DNA of 64,000 nucleotides from an uncultured Collinsella sp. (lineage in GTDB: Bacteria > Actinomycetota > Coriobacteriia > Coriobacteriales > Coriobacteriaceae): the NCBI GenBank assembly GCA_902493535.1, contig CABUQG010000001.1, forward strand, positions 32,658 to 96,657, in the 5' to 3' direction. Made by a program: the position numbers and the translations under genes. The notes beneath the pieces were generated by a model that was not told the DNA's origin, did not search any database, and worked only from the letters and a program-made list of their open reading frames with translations. Below, one piece after another: positions 19,268 to 27,400 of this stretch (position 1 is its first letter; every line of letters starts with the position of its first letter).

Positions 19268-19678
19268 TCAGTCCGCCAGCTGTGCCCATTCGTGCGGATC
19301 GTAGACCTTTACGTGTTTGTTGGGCTTGCCGCTCCAGTACTCCTCGTCCATAAAGGGCAGATATGCCTGAACGCCGGGGCAGATAAAGGGAATCCGCTGC
19401 TGTTGCAGTCGCTCGCGCTGGCGCTGCTCCAGGTGCGCCTCGGATATGACGGTCGGCATACCGGACAACTCGACGAGGCTTGCCTGGATTCGCTTAAGGT
19501 CGGGGAGTCCCGCGTGCCATGACATCCGCATGATCAAAAAGGATGCACGGCGGTATTTTGCCTGCACCACAGTAATGGCGGGGCGCAGTGTGGGATGGAT
19601 TTTGTCCCGTTCGGGCCAAAGGTCGGCAGTGATCTCGAGGCCCAGGGTCTCCCATAGGTAATCAAGCTCTTCGTCCAT
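19268..19678 (-). CDS. Hypothetical protein, possibly a regulator fragment
   Basis: This 136-residue protein is preceded by GAGG. Residues 40-110 (a predicted beta strand SFLIMRMSW, then DLKRIQASLVELSGMPTVI, QRQRERLQQQRIPFICPGVQAYLPFM) resemble the N-terminal half of MarR-like winged-helix proteins of Firmicutes, as far as I recall; the winged helix itself is absent. It may be a truncated relative or an independent protein. It is one of only three genes in the window that end in TGA, which fits recent acquisition. Confidence 0.6.
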   Translation of the reverse strand: MDEELDYLWETLGLEITADLWPERDKIHPTLRPAITVVQAKYRRASFLIMRMSWHAGLPDLKRIQASLVELSGMPTVISEAHLEQRQRERLQQQRIPFICPGVQAYLPFMDEEYWSGKPNKHVKVYDPHEWAQLAD

Positions 19679-19881
19679 GGTACCTCGATATCTACGCGAT
19701 CATTGATACTTCGATTGTGTTGCCTGGTGCTATCGTTTTCGCGGTAGAATCTGCCAACGGTTGACGGCTACCGCTCGCGGTGTTTTGCCCTTCGTGTACA
19801 GCGGTCGGCTTCACAGGTCCTTCACGGGTTGGACTAAATTAGGCCAATTTGACTGAATTTCAAAAAAGTCAAAATTGGGGC

Positions 19882-19910
19882 TTGCGTCACGGCGAGACTT
19901 CCCGTATATT
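19882..19910 (+). promoter_or_regulatory. Promoter of the tRNA-Gln/tRNA-Glu unit
   Basis: TTGCGT (19882-19887) and TATATT (19905-19910) are separated by 17 bases. The start would be near 19917, about 38 bases before tRNA-Gln. Confidence 0.75.
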
Positions 19911-19954
19911 TCTTTCTTGCGCAAAGGCACAGCCGAGCGCAGCGATGCAGTCAT

Positions 19955-20028
19955 TGGGATGTCGTCTAATGGCAGGACAGCGGATTCTGGTTCCGTCAAT
20001 GGGGGTTCGACTCCCTCCATCCCAGCCA
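19955..20028 (+). tRNA. tRNA-Gln (anticodon CTG)
   Basis: The acceptor stem TGGGATG/CATCCCA, the D-arm, an anticodon stem GCGGA/TCCGT around loop TTCTGGT, and a T-arm with TTCGACT make a complete cloverleaf. The discriminator is G and CCA is encoded (to 20028). It is the first gene of a two-tRNA transcript. Confidence 0.95.
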
Positions 20029-20045
20029 TTGCATTTGCTACATAT

Positions 20046-20122
20046 GGCCCGTTCGTCTAGCGGTTTAGGACGCCGCCCTCTCAAGGCGGAGATCACCAGT
20101 TCGAATCTGGTACGGGCTACCA
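20046..20122 (+). tRNA. tRNA-Glu (anticodon CTC)
   Basis: The acceptor stem GGCCCGT/ACGGGCT (first pair G-T), an anticodon stem CCGCC/GGCGG around loop CTCTCAA, a T-arm with TTCGAAT, and an encoded CCA are visible. A terminator follows at 20133. Confidence 0.93.
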
Positions 20123-20132
20123 AAATTGAATG

Positions 20133-20160
20133 CCCGGGCCTCGTAAGAGACCCGGGTTTT
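20133..20160 (+). terminator. Terminator of the tRNA unit
   Basis: CCCGGGcCTC pairs with GAGaCCCGGG around GTAA and is followed by TTTT. Confidence 0.85.
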
Positions 20161-20219
20161 GTGTATTGACCGATGCTTAAGGCGCGCGTTGAGTCTGCCG
20201 CCCGGATCGAGGAGTAGCC

Positions 20220-21137
20220 ATGGATCTGCCCATCAGCTTGCAAGACATCACGTATGCCGAGAACTATCTGGCGCAGGGCGACCTGGCTACGGCGACGCCG
20301 CTGCTGGAGCGTCTGGTGGAGCTCGCCGAGGAGTATATCGACGCTGAGTGCAAGACGGAGGAGAAGCGTCAATACTTTAGCTTCGATAGCAAGTTTGAGC
20401 GCTTGGCCTATCGCCGCGTGGAGAAGGATCCGCGCGAGCTCGTGCAGGTCGAGGTGCCGTTTGACCGCCTGTACTCTGACATGGCGTTTGCCTACATTCG
20501 CCAGCAGGATTATGTGAGTGCTCGCAACGCCTTGATGCAGGCCGTGCGCTGGGACCCCATGAACTGCAACTACCGCCTGGATCTGGCCGAGCTGTTCCGC
20601 GCTCTCGAGGACAAGCAGGAATGGGCATCGCTCTCGTTCTCGGTGCTGGAGCGTGCAAGCGATGGCAAGTGCGCCGCCCGCGCTTACGCCAATCTAGGTC
20701 AGTACTTCTTGGAGCCCGAGACCGAGAACGTTTCGGCTGCCGTGGGCTGCGCGCGTCTGGCGCTGCGCCTGGCGCCCAACGATGCGCATACGACGCGCCT
20801 GCTCAACAAGATCCATACCACCTATCCGGATGCCGCCGATGAGAGCGACGACCACGTGATGGGTGAGCTCGCCCTGCAGGGCGTGCCGACCTCACCTTCG
20901 GCCGAGATCGCCATCTGCCTGATCATGTGTGCGACCGATGCTGCAAGCGACGGCGACAAGCAGGAGGCGACGCGCCTGACGGTGCGTGCTCGCGACTTGG
21001 TGGGCGAGGAGGCCTGCGCGGCGATTATCAAACTGGTGCGCGAGAGCGATGCCGAGCTCAATGCCGAGCGCAAGGCAAAGCGCGCAGGTGCCGACAAGGG
21101 AACCGATGGCGCCAAGGAGGCCGGCGATGCCCAGTAA
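20220..21137 (+). CDS. TPR-like protein of unknown function, coupled to smpB
   Basis: The 305-residue soluble protein consists largely of helix pairs resembling tetratricopeptide repeats, for example AENYLAQGDLATATPLLERLVELA near residue 12, SDMAFAYIRQQDYVSARNALMQAVRWDP near 87, and YANLGQYFLEPE near 155. It ends in a Lys/Ala/Asp-rich tail. No catalytic motif is visible. It probably acts as a scaffold. The ATG follows GAGGAG, and its end overlaps the smpB start by 11 bases, so the two are co-translated. That suggests, but does not prove, a link to ribosome rescue. Confidence 0.75.
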   Translation: MDLPISLQDITYAENYLAQGDLATATPLLERLVELAEEYIDAECKTEEKRQYFSFDSKFERLAYRRVEKDPRELVQVEVPFDRLYSDMAFAYIRQQDYVSARNALMQAVRWDPMNCNYRLDLAELFRALEDKQEWASLSFSVLERASDGKCAARAYANLGQYFLEPETENVSAAVGCARLALRLAPNDAHTTRLLNKIHTTYPDAADESDDHVMGELALQGVPTSPSAEIAICLIMCATDAASDGDKQEATRLTVRARDLVGEEACAAIIKLVRESDAELNAERKAKRAGADKGTDGAKEAGDAQ

Positions 21138-21597
21138 GCGCGAGCGCAAACTCATTTCCAAGAATCGCTCGGCACATCACGAGTACTTTATCGATGAGAC
21201 GTTTGAGTGCGGTATTGAGCTGAGCGGCACCGAGGTCAAGTCGATTCGCGAGCGCGCCTGTCAGATCACTGACACTTTTGCGCTGATTCGTGGCGGCGAG
21301 TGCTGGCTCGTCGGCCTGCATATCCACCCTTATAGCCATGGTGGCGTGTGGAATCGCGATCCCGACCGTCGGCGTCGTCTGCTGCTGCACCGCAAGGAGA
21401 TCGACTTTCTTGACGGCAAACTTCGCAACCGTGGTTATGCGCTGGTTCCGTTGGAACTCTACTTTAATACCGACGGCCGCGTAAAGCTGCTGCTGGGTCT
21501 GGGCCGCGGCAAGAAGCTCTACGACAAGCGCGAGGACATGGCCAAGCGTGATGTCCAACGCGAGATCGACCGCGCCCTTAAGGAACGCAACCGCTAG
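21127..21597 (+). CDS. smpB: SsrA-binding protein SmpB
   Basis: The 156-residue protein binds tmRNA and brings it to stalled ribosomes. The family landmarks are present: RSAHHEYFIDETFECGIELSGTEVKSIR, HIHPYSHGGVWNRDPDRRRRLLLHRKEI, and the C-terminal KKLYDKREDMAKRD followed by a basic tail. The ATG at 21127 lies inside the preceding gene, with AAGGAGG six bases before it. The frame is open further upstream, but that part does not resemble SmpB. The ssrA gene is not in the window. Confidence 0.97.
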   Translation: MPSKRERKLISKNRSAHHEYFIDETFECGIELSGTEVKSIRERACQITDTFALIRGGECWLVGLHIHPYSHGGVWNRDPDRRRRLLLHRKEIDFLDGKLRNRGYALVPLELYFNTDGRVKLLLGLGRGKKLYDKREDMAKRDVQREIDRALKERNR

Positions 21598-21609
21598 GCA
21601 CTCTGTATA

Positions 21610-21676
21610 AGTTGCGGTGGAATACGGACTGTTTTGCCTGTTTGAGGGGCTATTCAGTCCCTATTTCACCGCAACT
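21610..21676. repeat. TTGCGGTGAAATAGGGACTG palindrome, family 4, copy 1
   Basis: The left arm AGTTGCGGTGGAATACGGACTG and the right arm at 21655-21676 are near-perfect reverse complements around a 23-base loop. A second copy is at 63831-63898. Here it lies 13 bases after smpB. Confidence 0.8.
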
Positions 21677-21718
21677 GCGGGCGTCTCATCTTTCTTACTG
21701 TTCTGACACATATGTCTC

Positions 21719-21752
21719 AAAGGCGGCGTCCGTTATGGGTGCCGCCTTTTTT
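21719..21752 (+). terminator. Intrinsic terminator downstream of smpB
   Basis: AAAGGCGGC pairs with GCCGCCTTT around a 13-base loop and is followed by T-rich sequence. Confidence 0.8.
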
Positions 21753-21803
21753 GTGGGTACATACATTCATGAGGTTCCAATCCGAGCTAGGGGAGTGATC
21801 GTT

Positions 21804-22307
21804 ATGGACAAAACTGCGTTCTTTACCATGCCGAGTGGCCTGTACGTGGTGAGCGCCGTGGCAGACGGGCTGCGCGCCGGCTGCGTCATCAACACTGCGG
21901 TGCAGGTGACGTCCATGCCGCCGCGTATTTCGGTTGCCGTGAACAAGGACAATGTCACCTCGGGCGTCATCGCATCGGCCAAAGCGTTCGCGCTGACCGT
22001 GATCGATCAGACCGCCGACATGCTCTACATCGGTAACTTTGGGTTCCGCACCAGTAGCGATTATGACAAGTTTGCCAAATACGAGACCCGCGAGACGGCT
22101 CTGGGCATGCCCTATGTGCCCGAGCACGCGGCGGCCCTGTTTAGCTGCCGTTTGATCGACACTGTGGATGTGGGCACGCATCTGCTGTTTATTGGCGAGG
22201 TCGAGGATGCCGAGCGCCTGAGCGACGAGACGCCGCTGACGTACGACTACTATCACAAGGTGCTAAAGGGCAAGACGCCGCCCAAAGCCTCGTCGTATCA
22301 AGGCTAG
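21804..22307 (+). CDS. Flavin reductase-like (FMN-binding split barrel) protein
   Basis: The 167-residue protein matches the flavin reductase-like domain: PSGLYVVSAVADGLRAGCVINTAVQVTSMPPRISVAVNK at the start, and the VDVGTHLLFIGEVEDAERL strand near the end. Such proteins bind FMN and reduce flavins or pass electrons to partner proteins. The rubredoxin gene 88 bases downstream is a plausible electron partner, as in flavoredoxin or high-molecular-weight rubredoxin systems of anaerobes. The ATG at 21804 follows GGGGAG; upstream in-frame codons lack a ribosome-binding site. Confidence 0.85.
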   Translation: MDKTAFFTMPSGLYVVSAVADGLRAGCVINTAVQVTSMPPRISVAVNKDNVTSGVIASAKAFALTVIDQTADMLYIGNFGFRTSSDYDKFAKYETRETALGMPYVPEHAAALFSCRLIDTVDVGTHLLFIGEVEDAERLSDETPLTYDYYHKVLKGKTPPKASSYQG

Positions 22308-22395
22308 AAATGTTCTAAAAATACTTGCATTATACTATTGAGAATATATACTAATAAGTAAGTACACCAGCAGTCACGTTCGAGAGGAGAACATC

Positions 22396-22539
22396 ATGGC
22401 TGAGGAAAAGAAGACGTATAAGTTTGTGTGCACCGTTTGCGGTTACGAGGTTGAGGTCGACACGCCCGAGCTGCCCGAGGATTACGTGTGCCCGGTGTGC
22501 GGCGTCGGTCCCGATCAGTTTGAGCTCGTCGAGGAGTAA
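22396..22539 (+). CDS. Minimal rubredoxin
   Basis: The 47-residue protein carries one Fe(Cys)4 site from two CxxC pairs, Cys12/Cys15 (VCTVCGY) and Cys32/Cys35 (VCPVCGVG), and ends DQFELVEE like true rubredoxins. Classical rubredoxins have about 29 residues between the pairs; here there are 16, as in the rubredoxin domains of rubrerythrins. It is a small cytoplasmic electron carrier, probably for oxygen or peroxide detoxification. AGGAG precedes the ATG. The upstream gap is AT-rich with promoter-like words (TTGCAT, TATACT) near 22326-22335. A terminator is at 22579. Confidence 0.9.
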   Translation: MAEEKKTYKFVCTVCGYEVEVDTPELPEDYVCPVCGVGPDQFELVEE

Positions 22540-22578
22540 CTCGCAGGCACACGGCGAAAGCCGAACATAGCTCTGTCC

Positions 22579-22614
22579 AAGGGCCCCGGTCGAATTCTCG
22601 GCCGGGACCCTTTT
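22579..22614 (+). terminator. Terminator of the rubredoxin gene
   Basis: AAGGGcCCCGGtCGA pairs with TCGgCCGGGaCCC around ATTC, followed by TTTT. Confidence 0.85.
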
Positions 22615-22637
22615 GATTTATCTGACGGTTTAAAACT

Positions 22638-22662
22638 GTCTCACGTGTTACAGATTAAGACG
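22638..22662. repeat. Internally deleted copy of the 59-bp palindrome, family 1
   Basis: TGTCTC is joined almost directly to TGTTACAGATTAAGACG, the right arm of the family-1 unit, so most of the left arm and the whole core are missing. It lies between the convergent rubredoxin and Nramp genes. Confidence 0.6.
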
Positions 22663-22690
22663 TTATATCTGGACAGTCACGCCATCTCAA

Positions 22691-23947
22691 TTACATTCCC
22701 GTTAGCAGCACGATGTCGAGAATCGTCACGATGACGCCGATCCCTACGAGCAGCGCGTTGAGCGGGCGCGAGTTGGCGTATTTGCCCATAACGCGGGGCG
22801 AACTGGTGAGTCGTATGAGCACAAAGACCGTAATCGGCAACTGAAGCGACAGCAGCGCCTGACTCCAGATGAGACCCTCAAAAGGATTTGGGACGACCAA
22901 GCACGCCGCCACTGCGCCGACGAAACAGACCGCCACCCCGATCGAGGAATGTCGGTCGTGGATGTCGTATTCCTCGTCGAACATGCCCGCGGTGATGGTT
23001 CCCGCCGCCATTCCCACTGTCACGCTGCTCGATAGTCCCGCGAACAGCAGCGCTACCGCAAAGATGGTCGAGCTCGCCGGGCCCAAGATGGGGGAGAGCG
23101 TGGCCGCTGCGACGGCGAGGTCGTCTACGACAACGCCGTGCGCAAAGAAGGTCGTTGCGGCCAGGATGACCATGGCCGAGTTGATTGCCCAGCCCACGCC
23201 CATCGAAAAGAGCGTGTCGAAGAGCTCATAGCGCAGACGCTCTTCGATAACCTGCTCGCCTTGGCCTTCGAAGTGCATGGATTGGATGACCTCGGAGTGC
23301 AGAAAAAGGTTGTGTGGCATAACGACCGCACCCAGGACACTCACGATAATCGCGGCAGAGCCAGTGGGCATACTGGGCGTGATCCAGCTTGCGGCGGCTT
23401 GCGGCCAGTCGACCTTGACCAGCGCAAGCTCGGCCAAAAACGAGAGTCCTACCACGCCGACGAAGGCGATGATCCAGCGCTCGGCACGCTTGTAGGAGTT
23501 CGTCATGAGCATCGCCATCGATACTGCCGCCACGATGACGCAGCCCGCGCGCACGGGCAGCCCAAAGAGCATTTGAAGGGCAATCGCGCCGCCCAGGACC
23601 TCGGCCATGGCGGTGGCGATGGTCGCGAGATAGGCGCTGCCGAGCACGGCGCGTCCCACGATGCGGGGGAGAAAGCGGGTCGTGGCCTCGGCGAGACAGG
23701 CGCCCGTGGCGATACCCAGGTGCGCCGCGTTGTGCTGCAGCACAATGAGCATAATCGTGGACAGCGTGACGATCCACAGCAGCGCGTAGCCAAACTGCGA
23801 GCCGGCGGCCATGTTGGAGGCCCAGTTGCCCGGATCGATAAAGCCGACGGTCACGAGCAGCCCGGGGCCGATATGCCGCGCAATGTCTAGGCCTCCGTGA
23901 CCGCCGGTGCGTCGGGAGCCAAAATGTTGTTTGAGATGGTTGAGCAT
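22691..23947 (-). CDS. Nramp family divalent metal transporter
   Basis: The 418-residue protein has about 11 membrane helices. The first helix carries DPGN in GFIDPGNWASNMAAGS and the sixth carries MPHN in GAVVMPHNLFLHS, the metal-binding signatures of Nramp/MntH proton-coupled Mn or Fe importers. A methionine in the usual helix-6 motif is replaced by the MPH context seen in MntH. The ATG at 23947 was chosen (MLNHLKQ), preceded by GGAG; the open frame extends 12 codons upstream. A possible operator lies upstream at 24011-24032. Confidence 0.92.
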   Translation of the reverse strand: MLNHLKQHFGSRRTGGHGGLDIARHIGPGLLVTVGFIDPGNWASNMAAGSQFGYALLWIVTLSTIMLIVLQHNAAHLGIATGACLAEATTRFLPRIVGRAVLGSAYLATIATAMAEVLGGAIALQMLFGLPVRAGCVIVAAVSMAMLMTNSYKRAERWIIAFVGVVGLSFLAELALVKVDWPQAAASWITPSMPTGSAAIIVSVLGAVVMPHNLFLHSEVIQSMHFEGQGEQVIEERLRYELFDTLFSMGVGWAINSAMVILAATTFFAHGVVVDDLAVAAATLSPILGPASSTIFAVALLFAGLSSSVTVGMAAGTITAGMFDEEYDIHDRHSSIGVAVCFVGAVAACLVVPNPFEGLIWSQALLSLQLPITVFVLIRLTSSPRVMGKYANSRPLNALLVGIGVIVTILDIVLLTGM

Positions 23948-24010
23948 GGTGCGCTCCTGTGTGCCGTTTGTTTGACGCCGCAAAGGATACCCGTTTTAGG
24001 CTCAAAAGTT

Positions 24011-24032
24011 AACTATGACTAACAAAATAGTT
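24011..24032 (-). promoter_or_regulatory. Possible metal-repressor operator of the Nramp gene
   Basis: AACTAT and ATAGTT form a 6-bp inverted repeat with a 10-base spacer, and GTTA..TAAC lies inside. It is the only AT-rich dyad upstream of the gene. A DtxR/MntR-type site is a guess. Confidence 0.3.
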
Positions 24033-24068
24033 GTATTTGAATGGGGTGGGGAAAGGGGGTTGCCGAAA

Positions 24069-24287
24069 TGTCTTGATCTGTAACAACTAGGGATGGAAAT
24101 TGGGCCTAGGTGTTACAGATCGAGACAGGAAGAAATGGTCCTATGGAATATCTCGATCTGTAACAGTTAGCTGCAAAAACCGGCCCTTCGTGTTACAGAT
24201 CGAGACAAACCAAAACTGTCCTGCAGAAAATCTCAACCTGTAACATCTAAGCGCCAAAATCGGCTCCTCCTGTTACAGATTGAGATG
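24069..24287. repeat. Triplet of 59-bp palindromic units, family 1, site 1
   Basis: Units lie at 24069-24127, 24149-24207 and 24229-24287, an exact 80-base period with 21-base linkers. Each has a left arm like TGTCTTGATCTGTAACA, a 25-base core and the right arm TGTTACAGATCGAGACA. The cores differ but begin ACTAG, GTTAG and TCTAA. The two linkers resemble each other (both contain GTCCT and end GAA). Confidence 0.92.
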
Positions 24288-24302
24288 TTTGAAGCGGTGA
24301 GC

Positions 24303-24356
24303 TTACGGGCCGAACTTGGGGCCCTTGTTGTCGTCCTTGAGGTCGGCGGTGTCCAC
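24303..24356 (-). pseudogene. Possible 3' remnant of a protein gene
   Basis: On the minus strand a short frame reads VDTADLKDDNKGPKFGP and stops with TAA. Its GC-rich third positions and charged content look coding, but no start or upstream gene body exists. It lies between the repeat triplet and gltB. It may be the end of a lost gene; the parent is not recognised. Nothing else is visible in 24357-24450. Confidence 0.3.
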
Positions 24357-24469
24357 TCGTAGGGCGTGCGTTACGCGATTGTTTCGAAACGGGCGGGAAA
24401 CACAACGGGCCGGCGATGCTCCTAGTATGCCTATTCAACTGACTGTCTAATATCTAGGGGAGGATCGCG

Positions 24470-27400
24470 ATGCAGGCAGATTCCGCTCAGCAGCAGGGCC
24501 TTTATCGCCCCGAATTCGACCACGACGCATGTGGCATCGGCGCGCTTGCCGATATCAACGGTGAGCGCCATCACCAGATTCTGGACGATGCGCTGTCCAT
24601 TCTGGTCAACTTGGAGCACCGCGGCGGCACGGGACTCGAGAAGAACACCGGCGACGGCGCTGGCATCCTGTTCCAGGTTCCGCATCACTTTTTCCGTAAA
24701 GAGGCTCAAAAGTGCGGCCAGATTCTGTCGGCAGAGGGCGACTATGGCGTGGCCATGCTGTTCTTTCCGCAGGACGACAAGGGCGTAGAGGATGCCCGCC
24801 GCGTGTTTGAGGAGGGCTGCGCCGAGGCCGGCGTGCCGCTGCTCTTTTGGCGCGAGGTGCCGGTCGACCCGCACGACCTGGGCGAGACGGCCCGCGCCTG
24901 CATGCCCACTATCCTGCAGGCCTTCCTGGGCCGTCCGGACGACACGCCCGCCGGCGATGCCTTCGAGCGCCGCCTGTACGTGTGCCGCCGCACCATCGAA
25001 AAGAAGGCCGACGCCGAGTTTGCCCTGCGCGACAAGATCTTCTACGTGTGCTCCATGAGCTCGCGCACCATCGTGTACAAGGGCATGCTGGTCGCCACGC
25101 AGATGCGCCGCTTCTTCATCGACCTCAACGACGCCGCCGTCAAGACGGCCGTGGCGCTCGTCCACTCGCGCTACTCCACCAACACCACGCCCAGCTGGGA
25201 GCGCGCGCACCCCAACCGCTTTATCATCCACAACGGCGAGATCAATACCCTCAAGGGCAACGTCAACTGGATCCGCGCCTGCGAGCCCAACCTGTACAGC
25301 CCCGTGCTGCAGCATGATCTTGAGCGCGTGATGCCCATCATCAACCGCGAGGGTTCCGACTCCGCGATTCTGGACAACGTGCTCGAGTTTTTGGTTATGA
25401 ACGGTCGCCCGCTTACGCGTGCCGCGTCCATGTTGCTGCCCGAGCCGTGGGACCATAACGACAGCCTGAGTGAGGAGCGCCGCGCCTACGACGCTTACCA
25501 GTCCATGCTCATGGAGCCGTGGGACGGCCCTGCCGCCATCGCCTTTACCGACGGCCGTACCCTGGGTGCTGCTCTCGACCGCAACGGCCTGCGTCCCGCC
25601 CGCTACTATGTGACGCGCGACGGTCGCTTTATGCTGGCAAGCGAGGTGGGCACCATCGAGGTGCGCCCCGAGAACATCCTGACGAGCGGCTGTCTGGGAC
25701 CGGGCCAGATGCTCGAGGTCGATTTTGCCCGCGGTCGCGTGATCTACAACGACGAACTGCGCGCCCGCTATGCCAAGGAAAAGCCCTACCGTGATTGGAT
25801 TGCCGAGGAGACGCTGACCGTTGACGCGCTCGATGAGCCCGTTGCGACAATGCCCGCCGAGGACGCCGAGGTGCCCGCCGCCGTGCGTATGGCCAAGCTC
25901 GGCTACCACTGGGATGACGTTGACGAGGTCGTGCGTCCCATGGCCCGGCAGGGCAAGGCGCCGCTCGCCTCGATGGGCATCGATGCGCCGCTGGCCTGCC
26001 TGTCCAAGAAGACGCGCTCGTTCTTTGACTACTTCTATCAGCTGTTCGCCCAGGTCACGAACCCGCCCATCGACGCCCTTCGCGAGCATATGGTCACCTC
26101 GACCACGCTCTACCTGGGCAACCACGGCAACCTGCTCGAGGACTCTCGTACGGCCTGCCAGCTGGTGCGCTTGGAGCGCCCACTGCTGAGCGAGGAGAAG
26201 TTCGAGCGTATCTGCGCCATCGACCGCGTGGGCTTTAAGACCCGCCGTTTCCGTGCCGTGTACCGCCGCGACGCGGGTGAGGGCGCGCTGCAGGCTGCAC
26301 TCAAACAGCTTGCAGAGGACGTTGAGGCCGCGGTCCGCGACGGCGTGAACATCGTGGTGTTGAGCGATCGTGCCGCTGCGGGCGAGGTGCCCGTACCGTC
26401 GCTGCTCGCCGTGGGCTGCGTGCACAACCACCTGATTCGCGCCGGCGTGCGTACCTTTGCCGACATCGTGGTGGAGTGCGGCGACGCCGTGTCCCCGCAT
26501 GACTTTGCGGCGCTGGTGGGCTACTCCGCGAGCGGCATCTATCCGTACAACGCGCATGCGTGCATCCGCGATTTGGCGGCACGCGGCGACCTGGATGTGA
26601 CGGCCGAGCAGGGCATCGTCAACTACAACAAGGCTGCGACCGCCGGCATCGTTTCCATCATGTCCAAGATGGGCATCTCCACGGTGCAGAGCTACCATTC
26701 GGCGCAGATCTTCGAGGCCGTGGGCTTCACTCCGGAGTTCGTCAACGCGTACTTCGCCGGCACGGTGAGCCGTGTGGGCGGTATGGGTGTCGAGGACGTC
26801 GAGCGCGAGCAGAATGAGCGCTACGACGCCGCGCTCGCTATCCTTAAGAGCCCGGCTCCCGATCAGCTGCCCACGTTGGGCCTGACCAAGTGGCGCCCGC
26901 TCGGCGGCGAGGATCACCTCATCGATCCGCAGACTGTCTACTTGCTGCAGACCGCCTGCTGTGAGGACAGCTACGACACCTTTAAGGAGTACAGCGCCCG
27001 CCTGCACCGCACCGGCCGTGCTGTGCGCCTGCGTGACCTGCTGGACTTTAATGCCAGCGGTCGCACGCCGGTTTCGCTCGACGAGGTCGAGCCCGCGCTC
27101 AACATCGTCCGCCGCTTTAACACCGGCGCCATGTCGTACGGCTCCATCAGCAAGGAAGCACACGAGTGCATGGCCATCGCCATGAACCGCCTGCACGGCC
27201 GTTCCAACTCGGGCGAGGGCGGCGAGGACCCGCGTCGCGAGACCCCGCTGGCCAACGGCGACTCCAAGAACTCCGCGATCAAGCAGGTGGCAAGCGCGCG
27301 CTTTGGCGTGACGAGCCGTTACCTGTGCAGCGCCTTCGAGATTCAGATCAAGATGGCCCAGGGCGCCAAGCCTGGCGAGGGCGGTCACCTGCCCGGCAAG

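Noticed and set aside
17296..20122. Complete integrative element between the recombinase and the tRNA genes
   Set aside because: No att-like direct repeats, no tRNA 3'-end duplication, no excisionase or phage genes. A lone resolvase and small genes do not make an integrative element.
24069..24287. CRISPR array
   Set aside because: The repeats are palindromic pairs around a core, at most three in a row, with similar linkers and no cas genes. The regular 80-base period is real but does not fit CRISPR.
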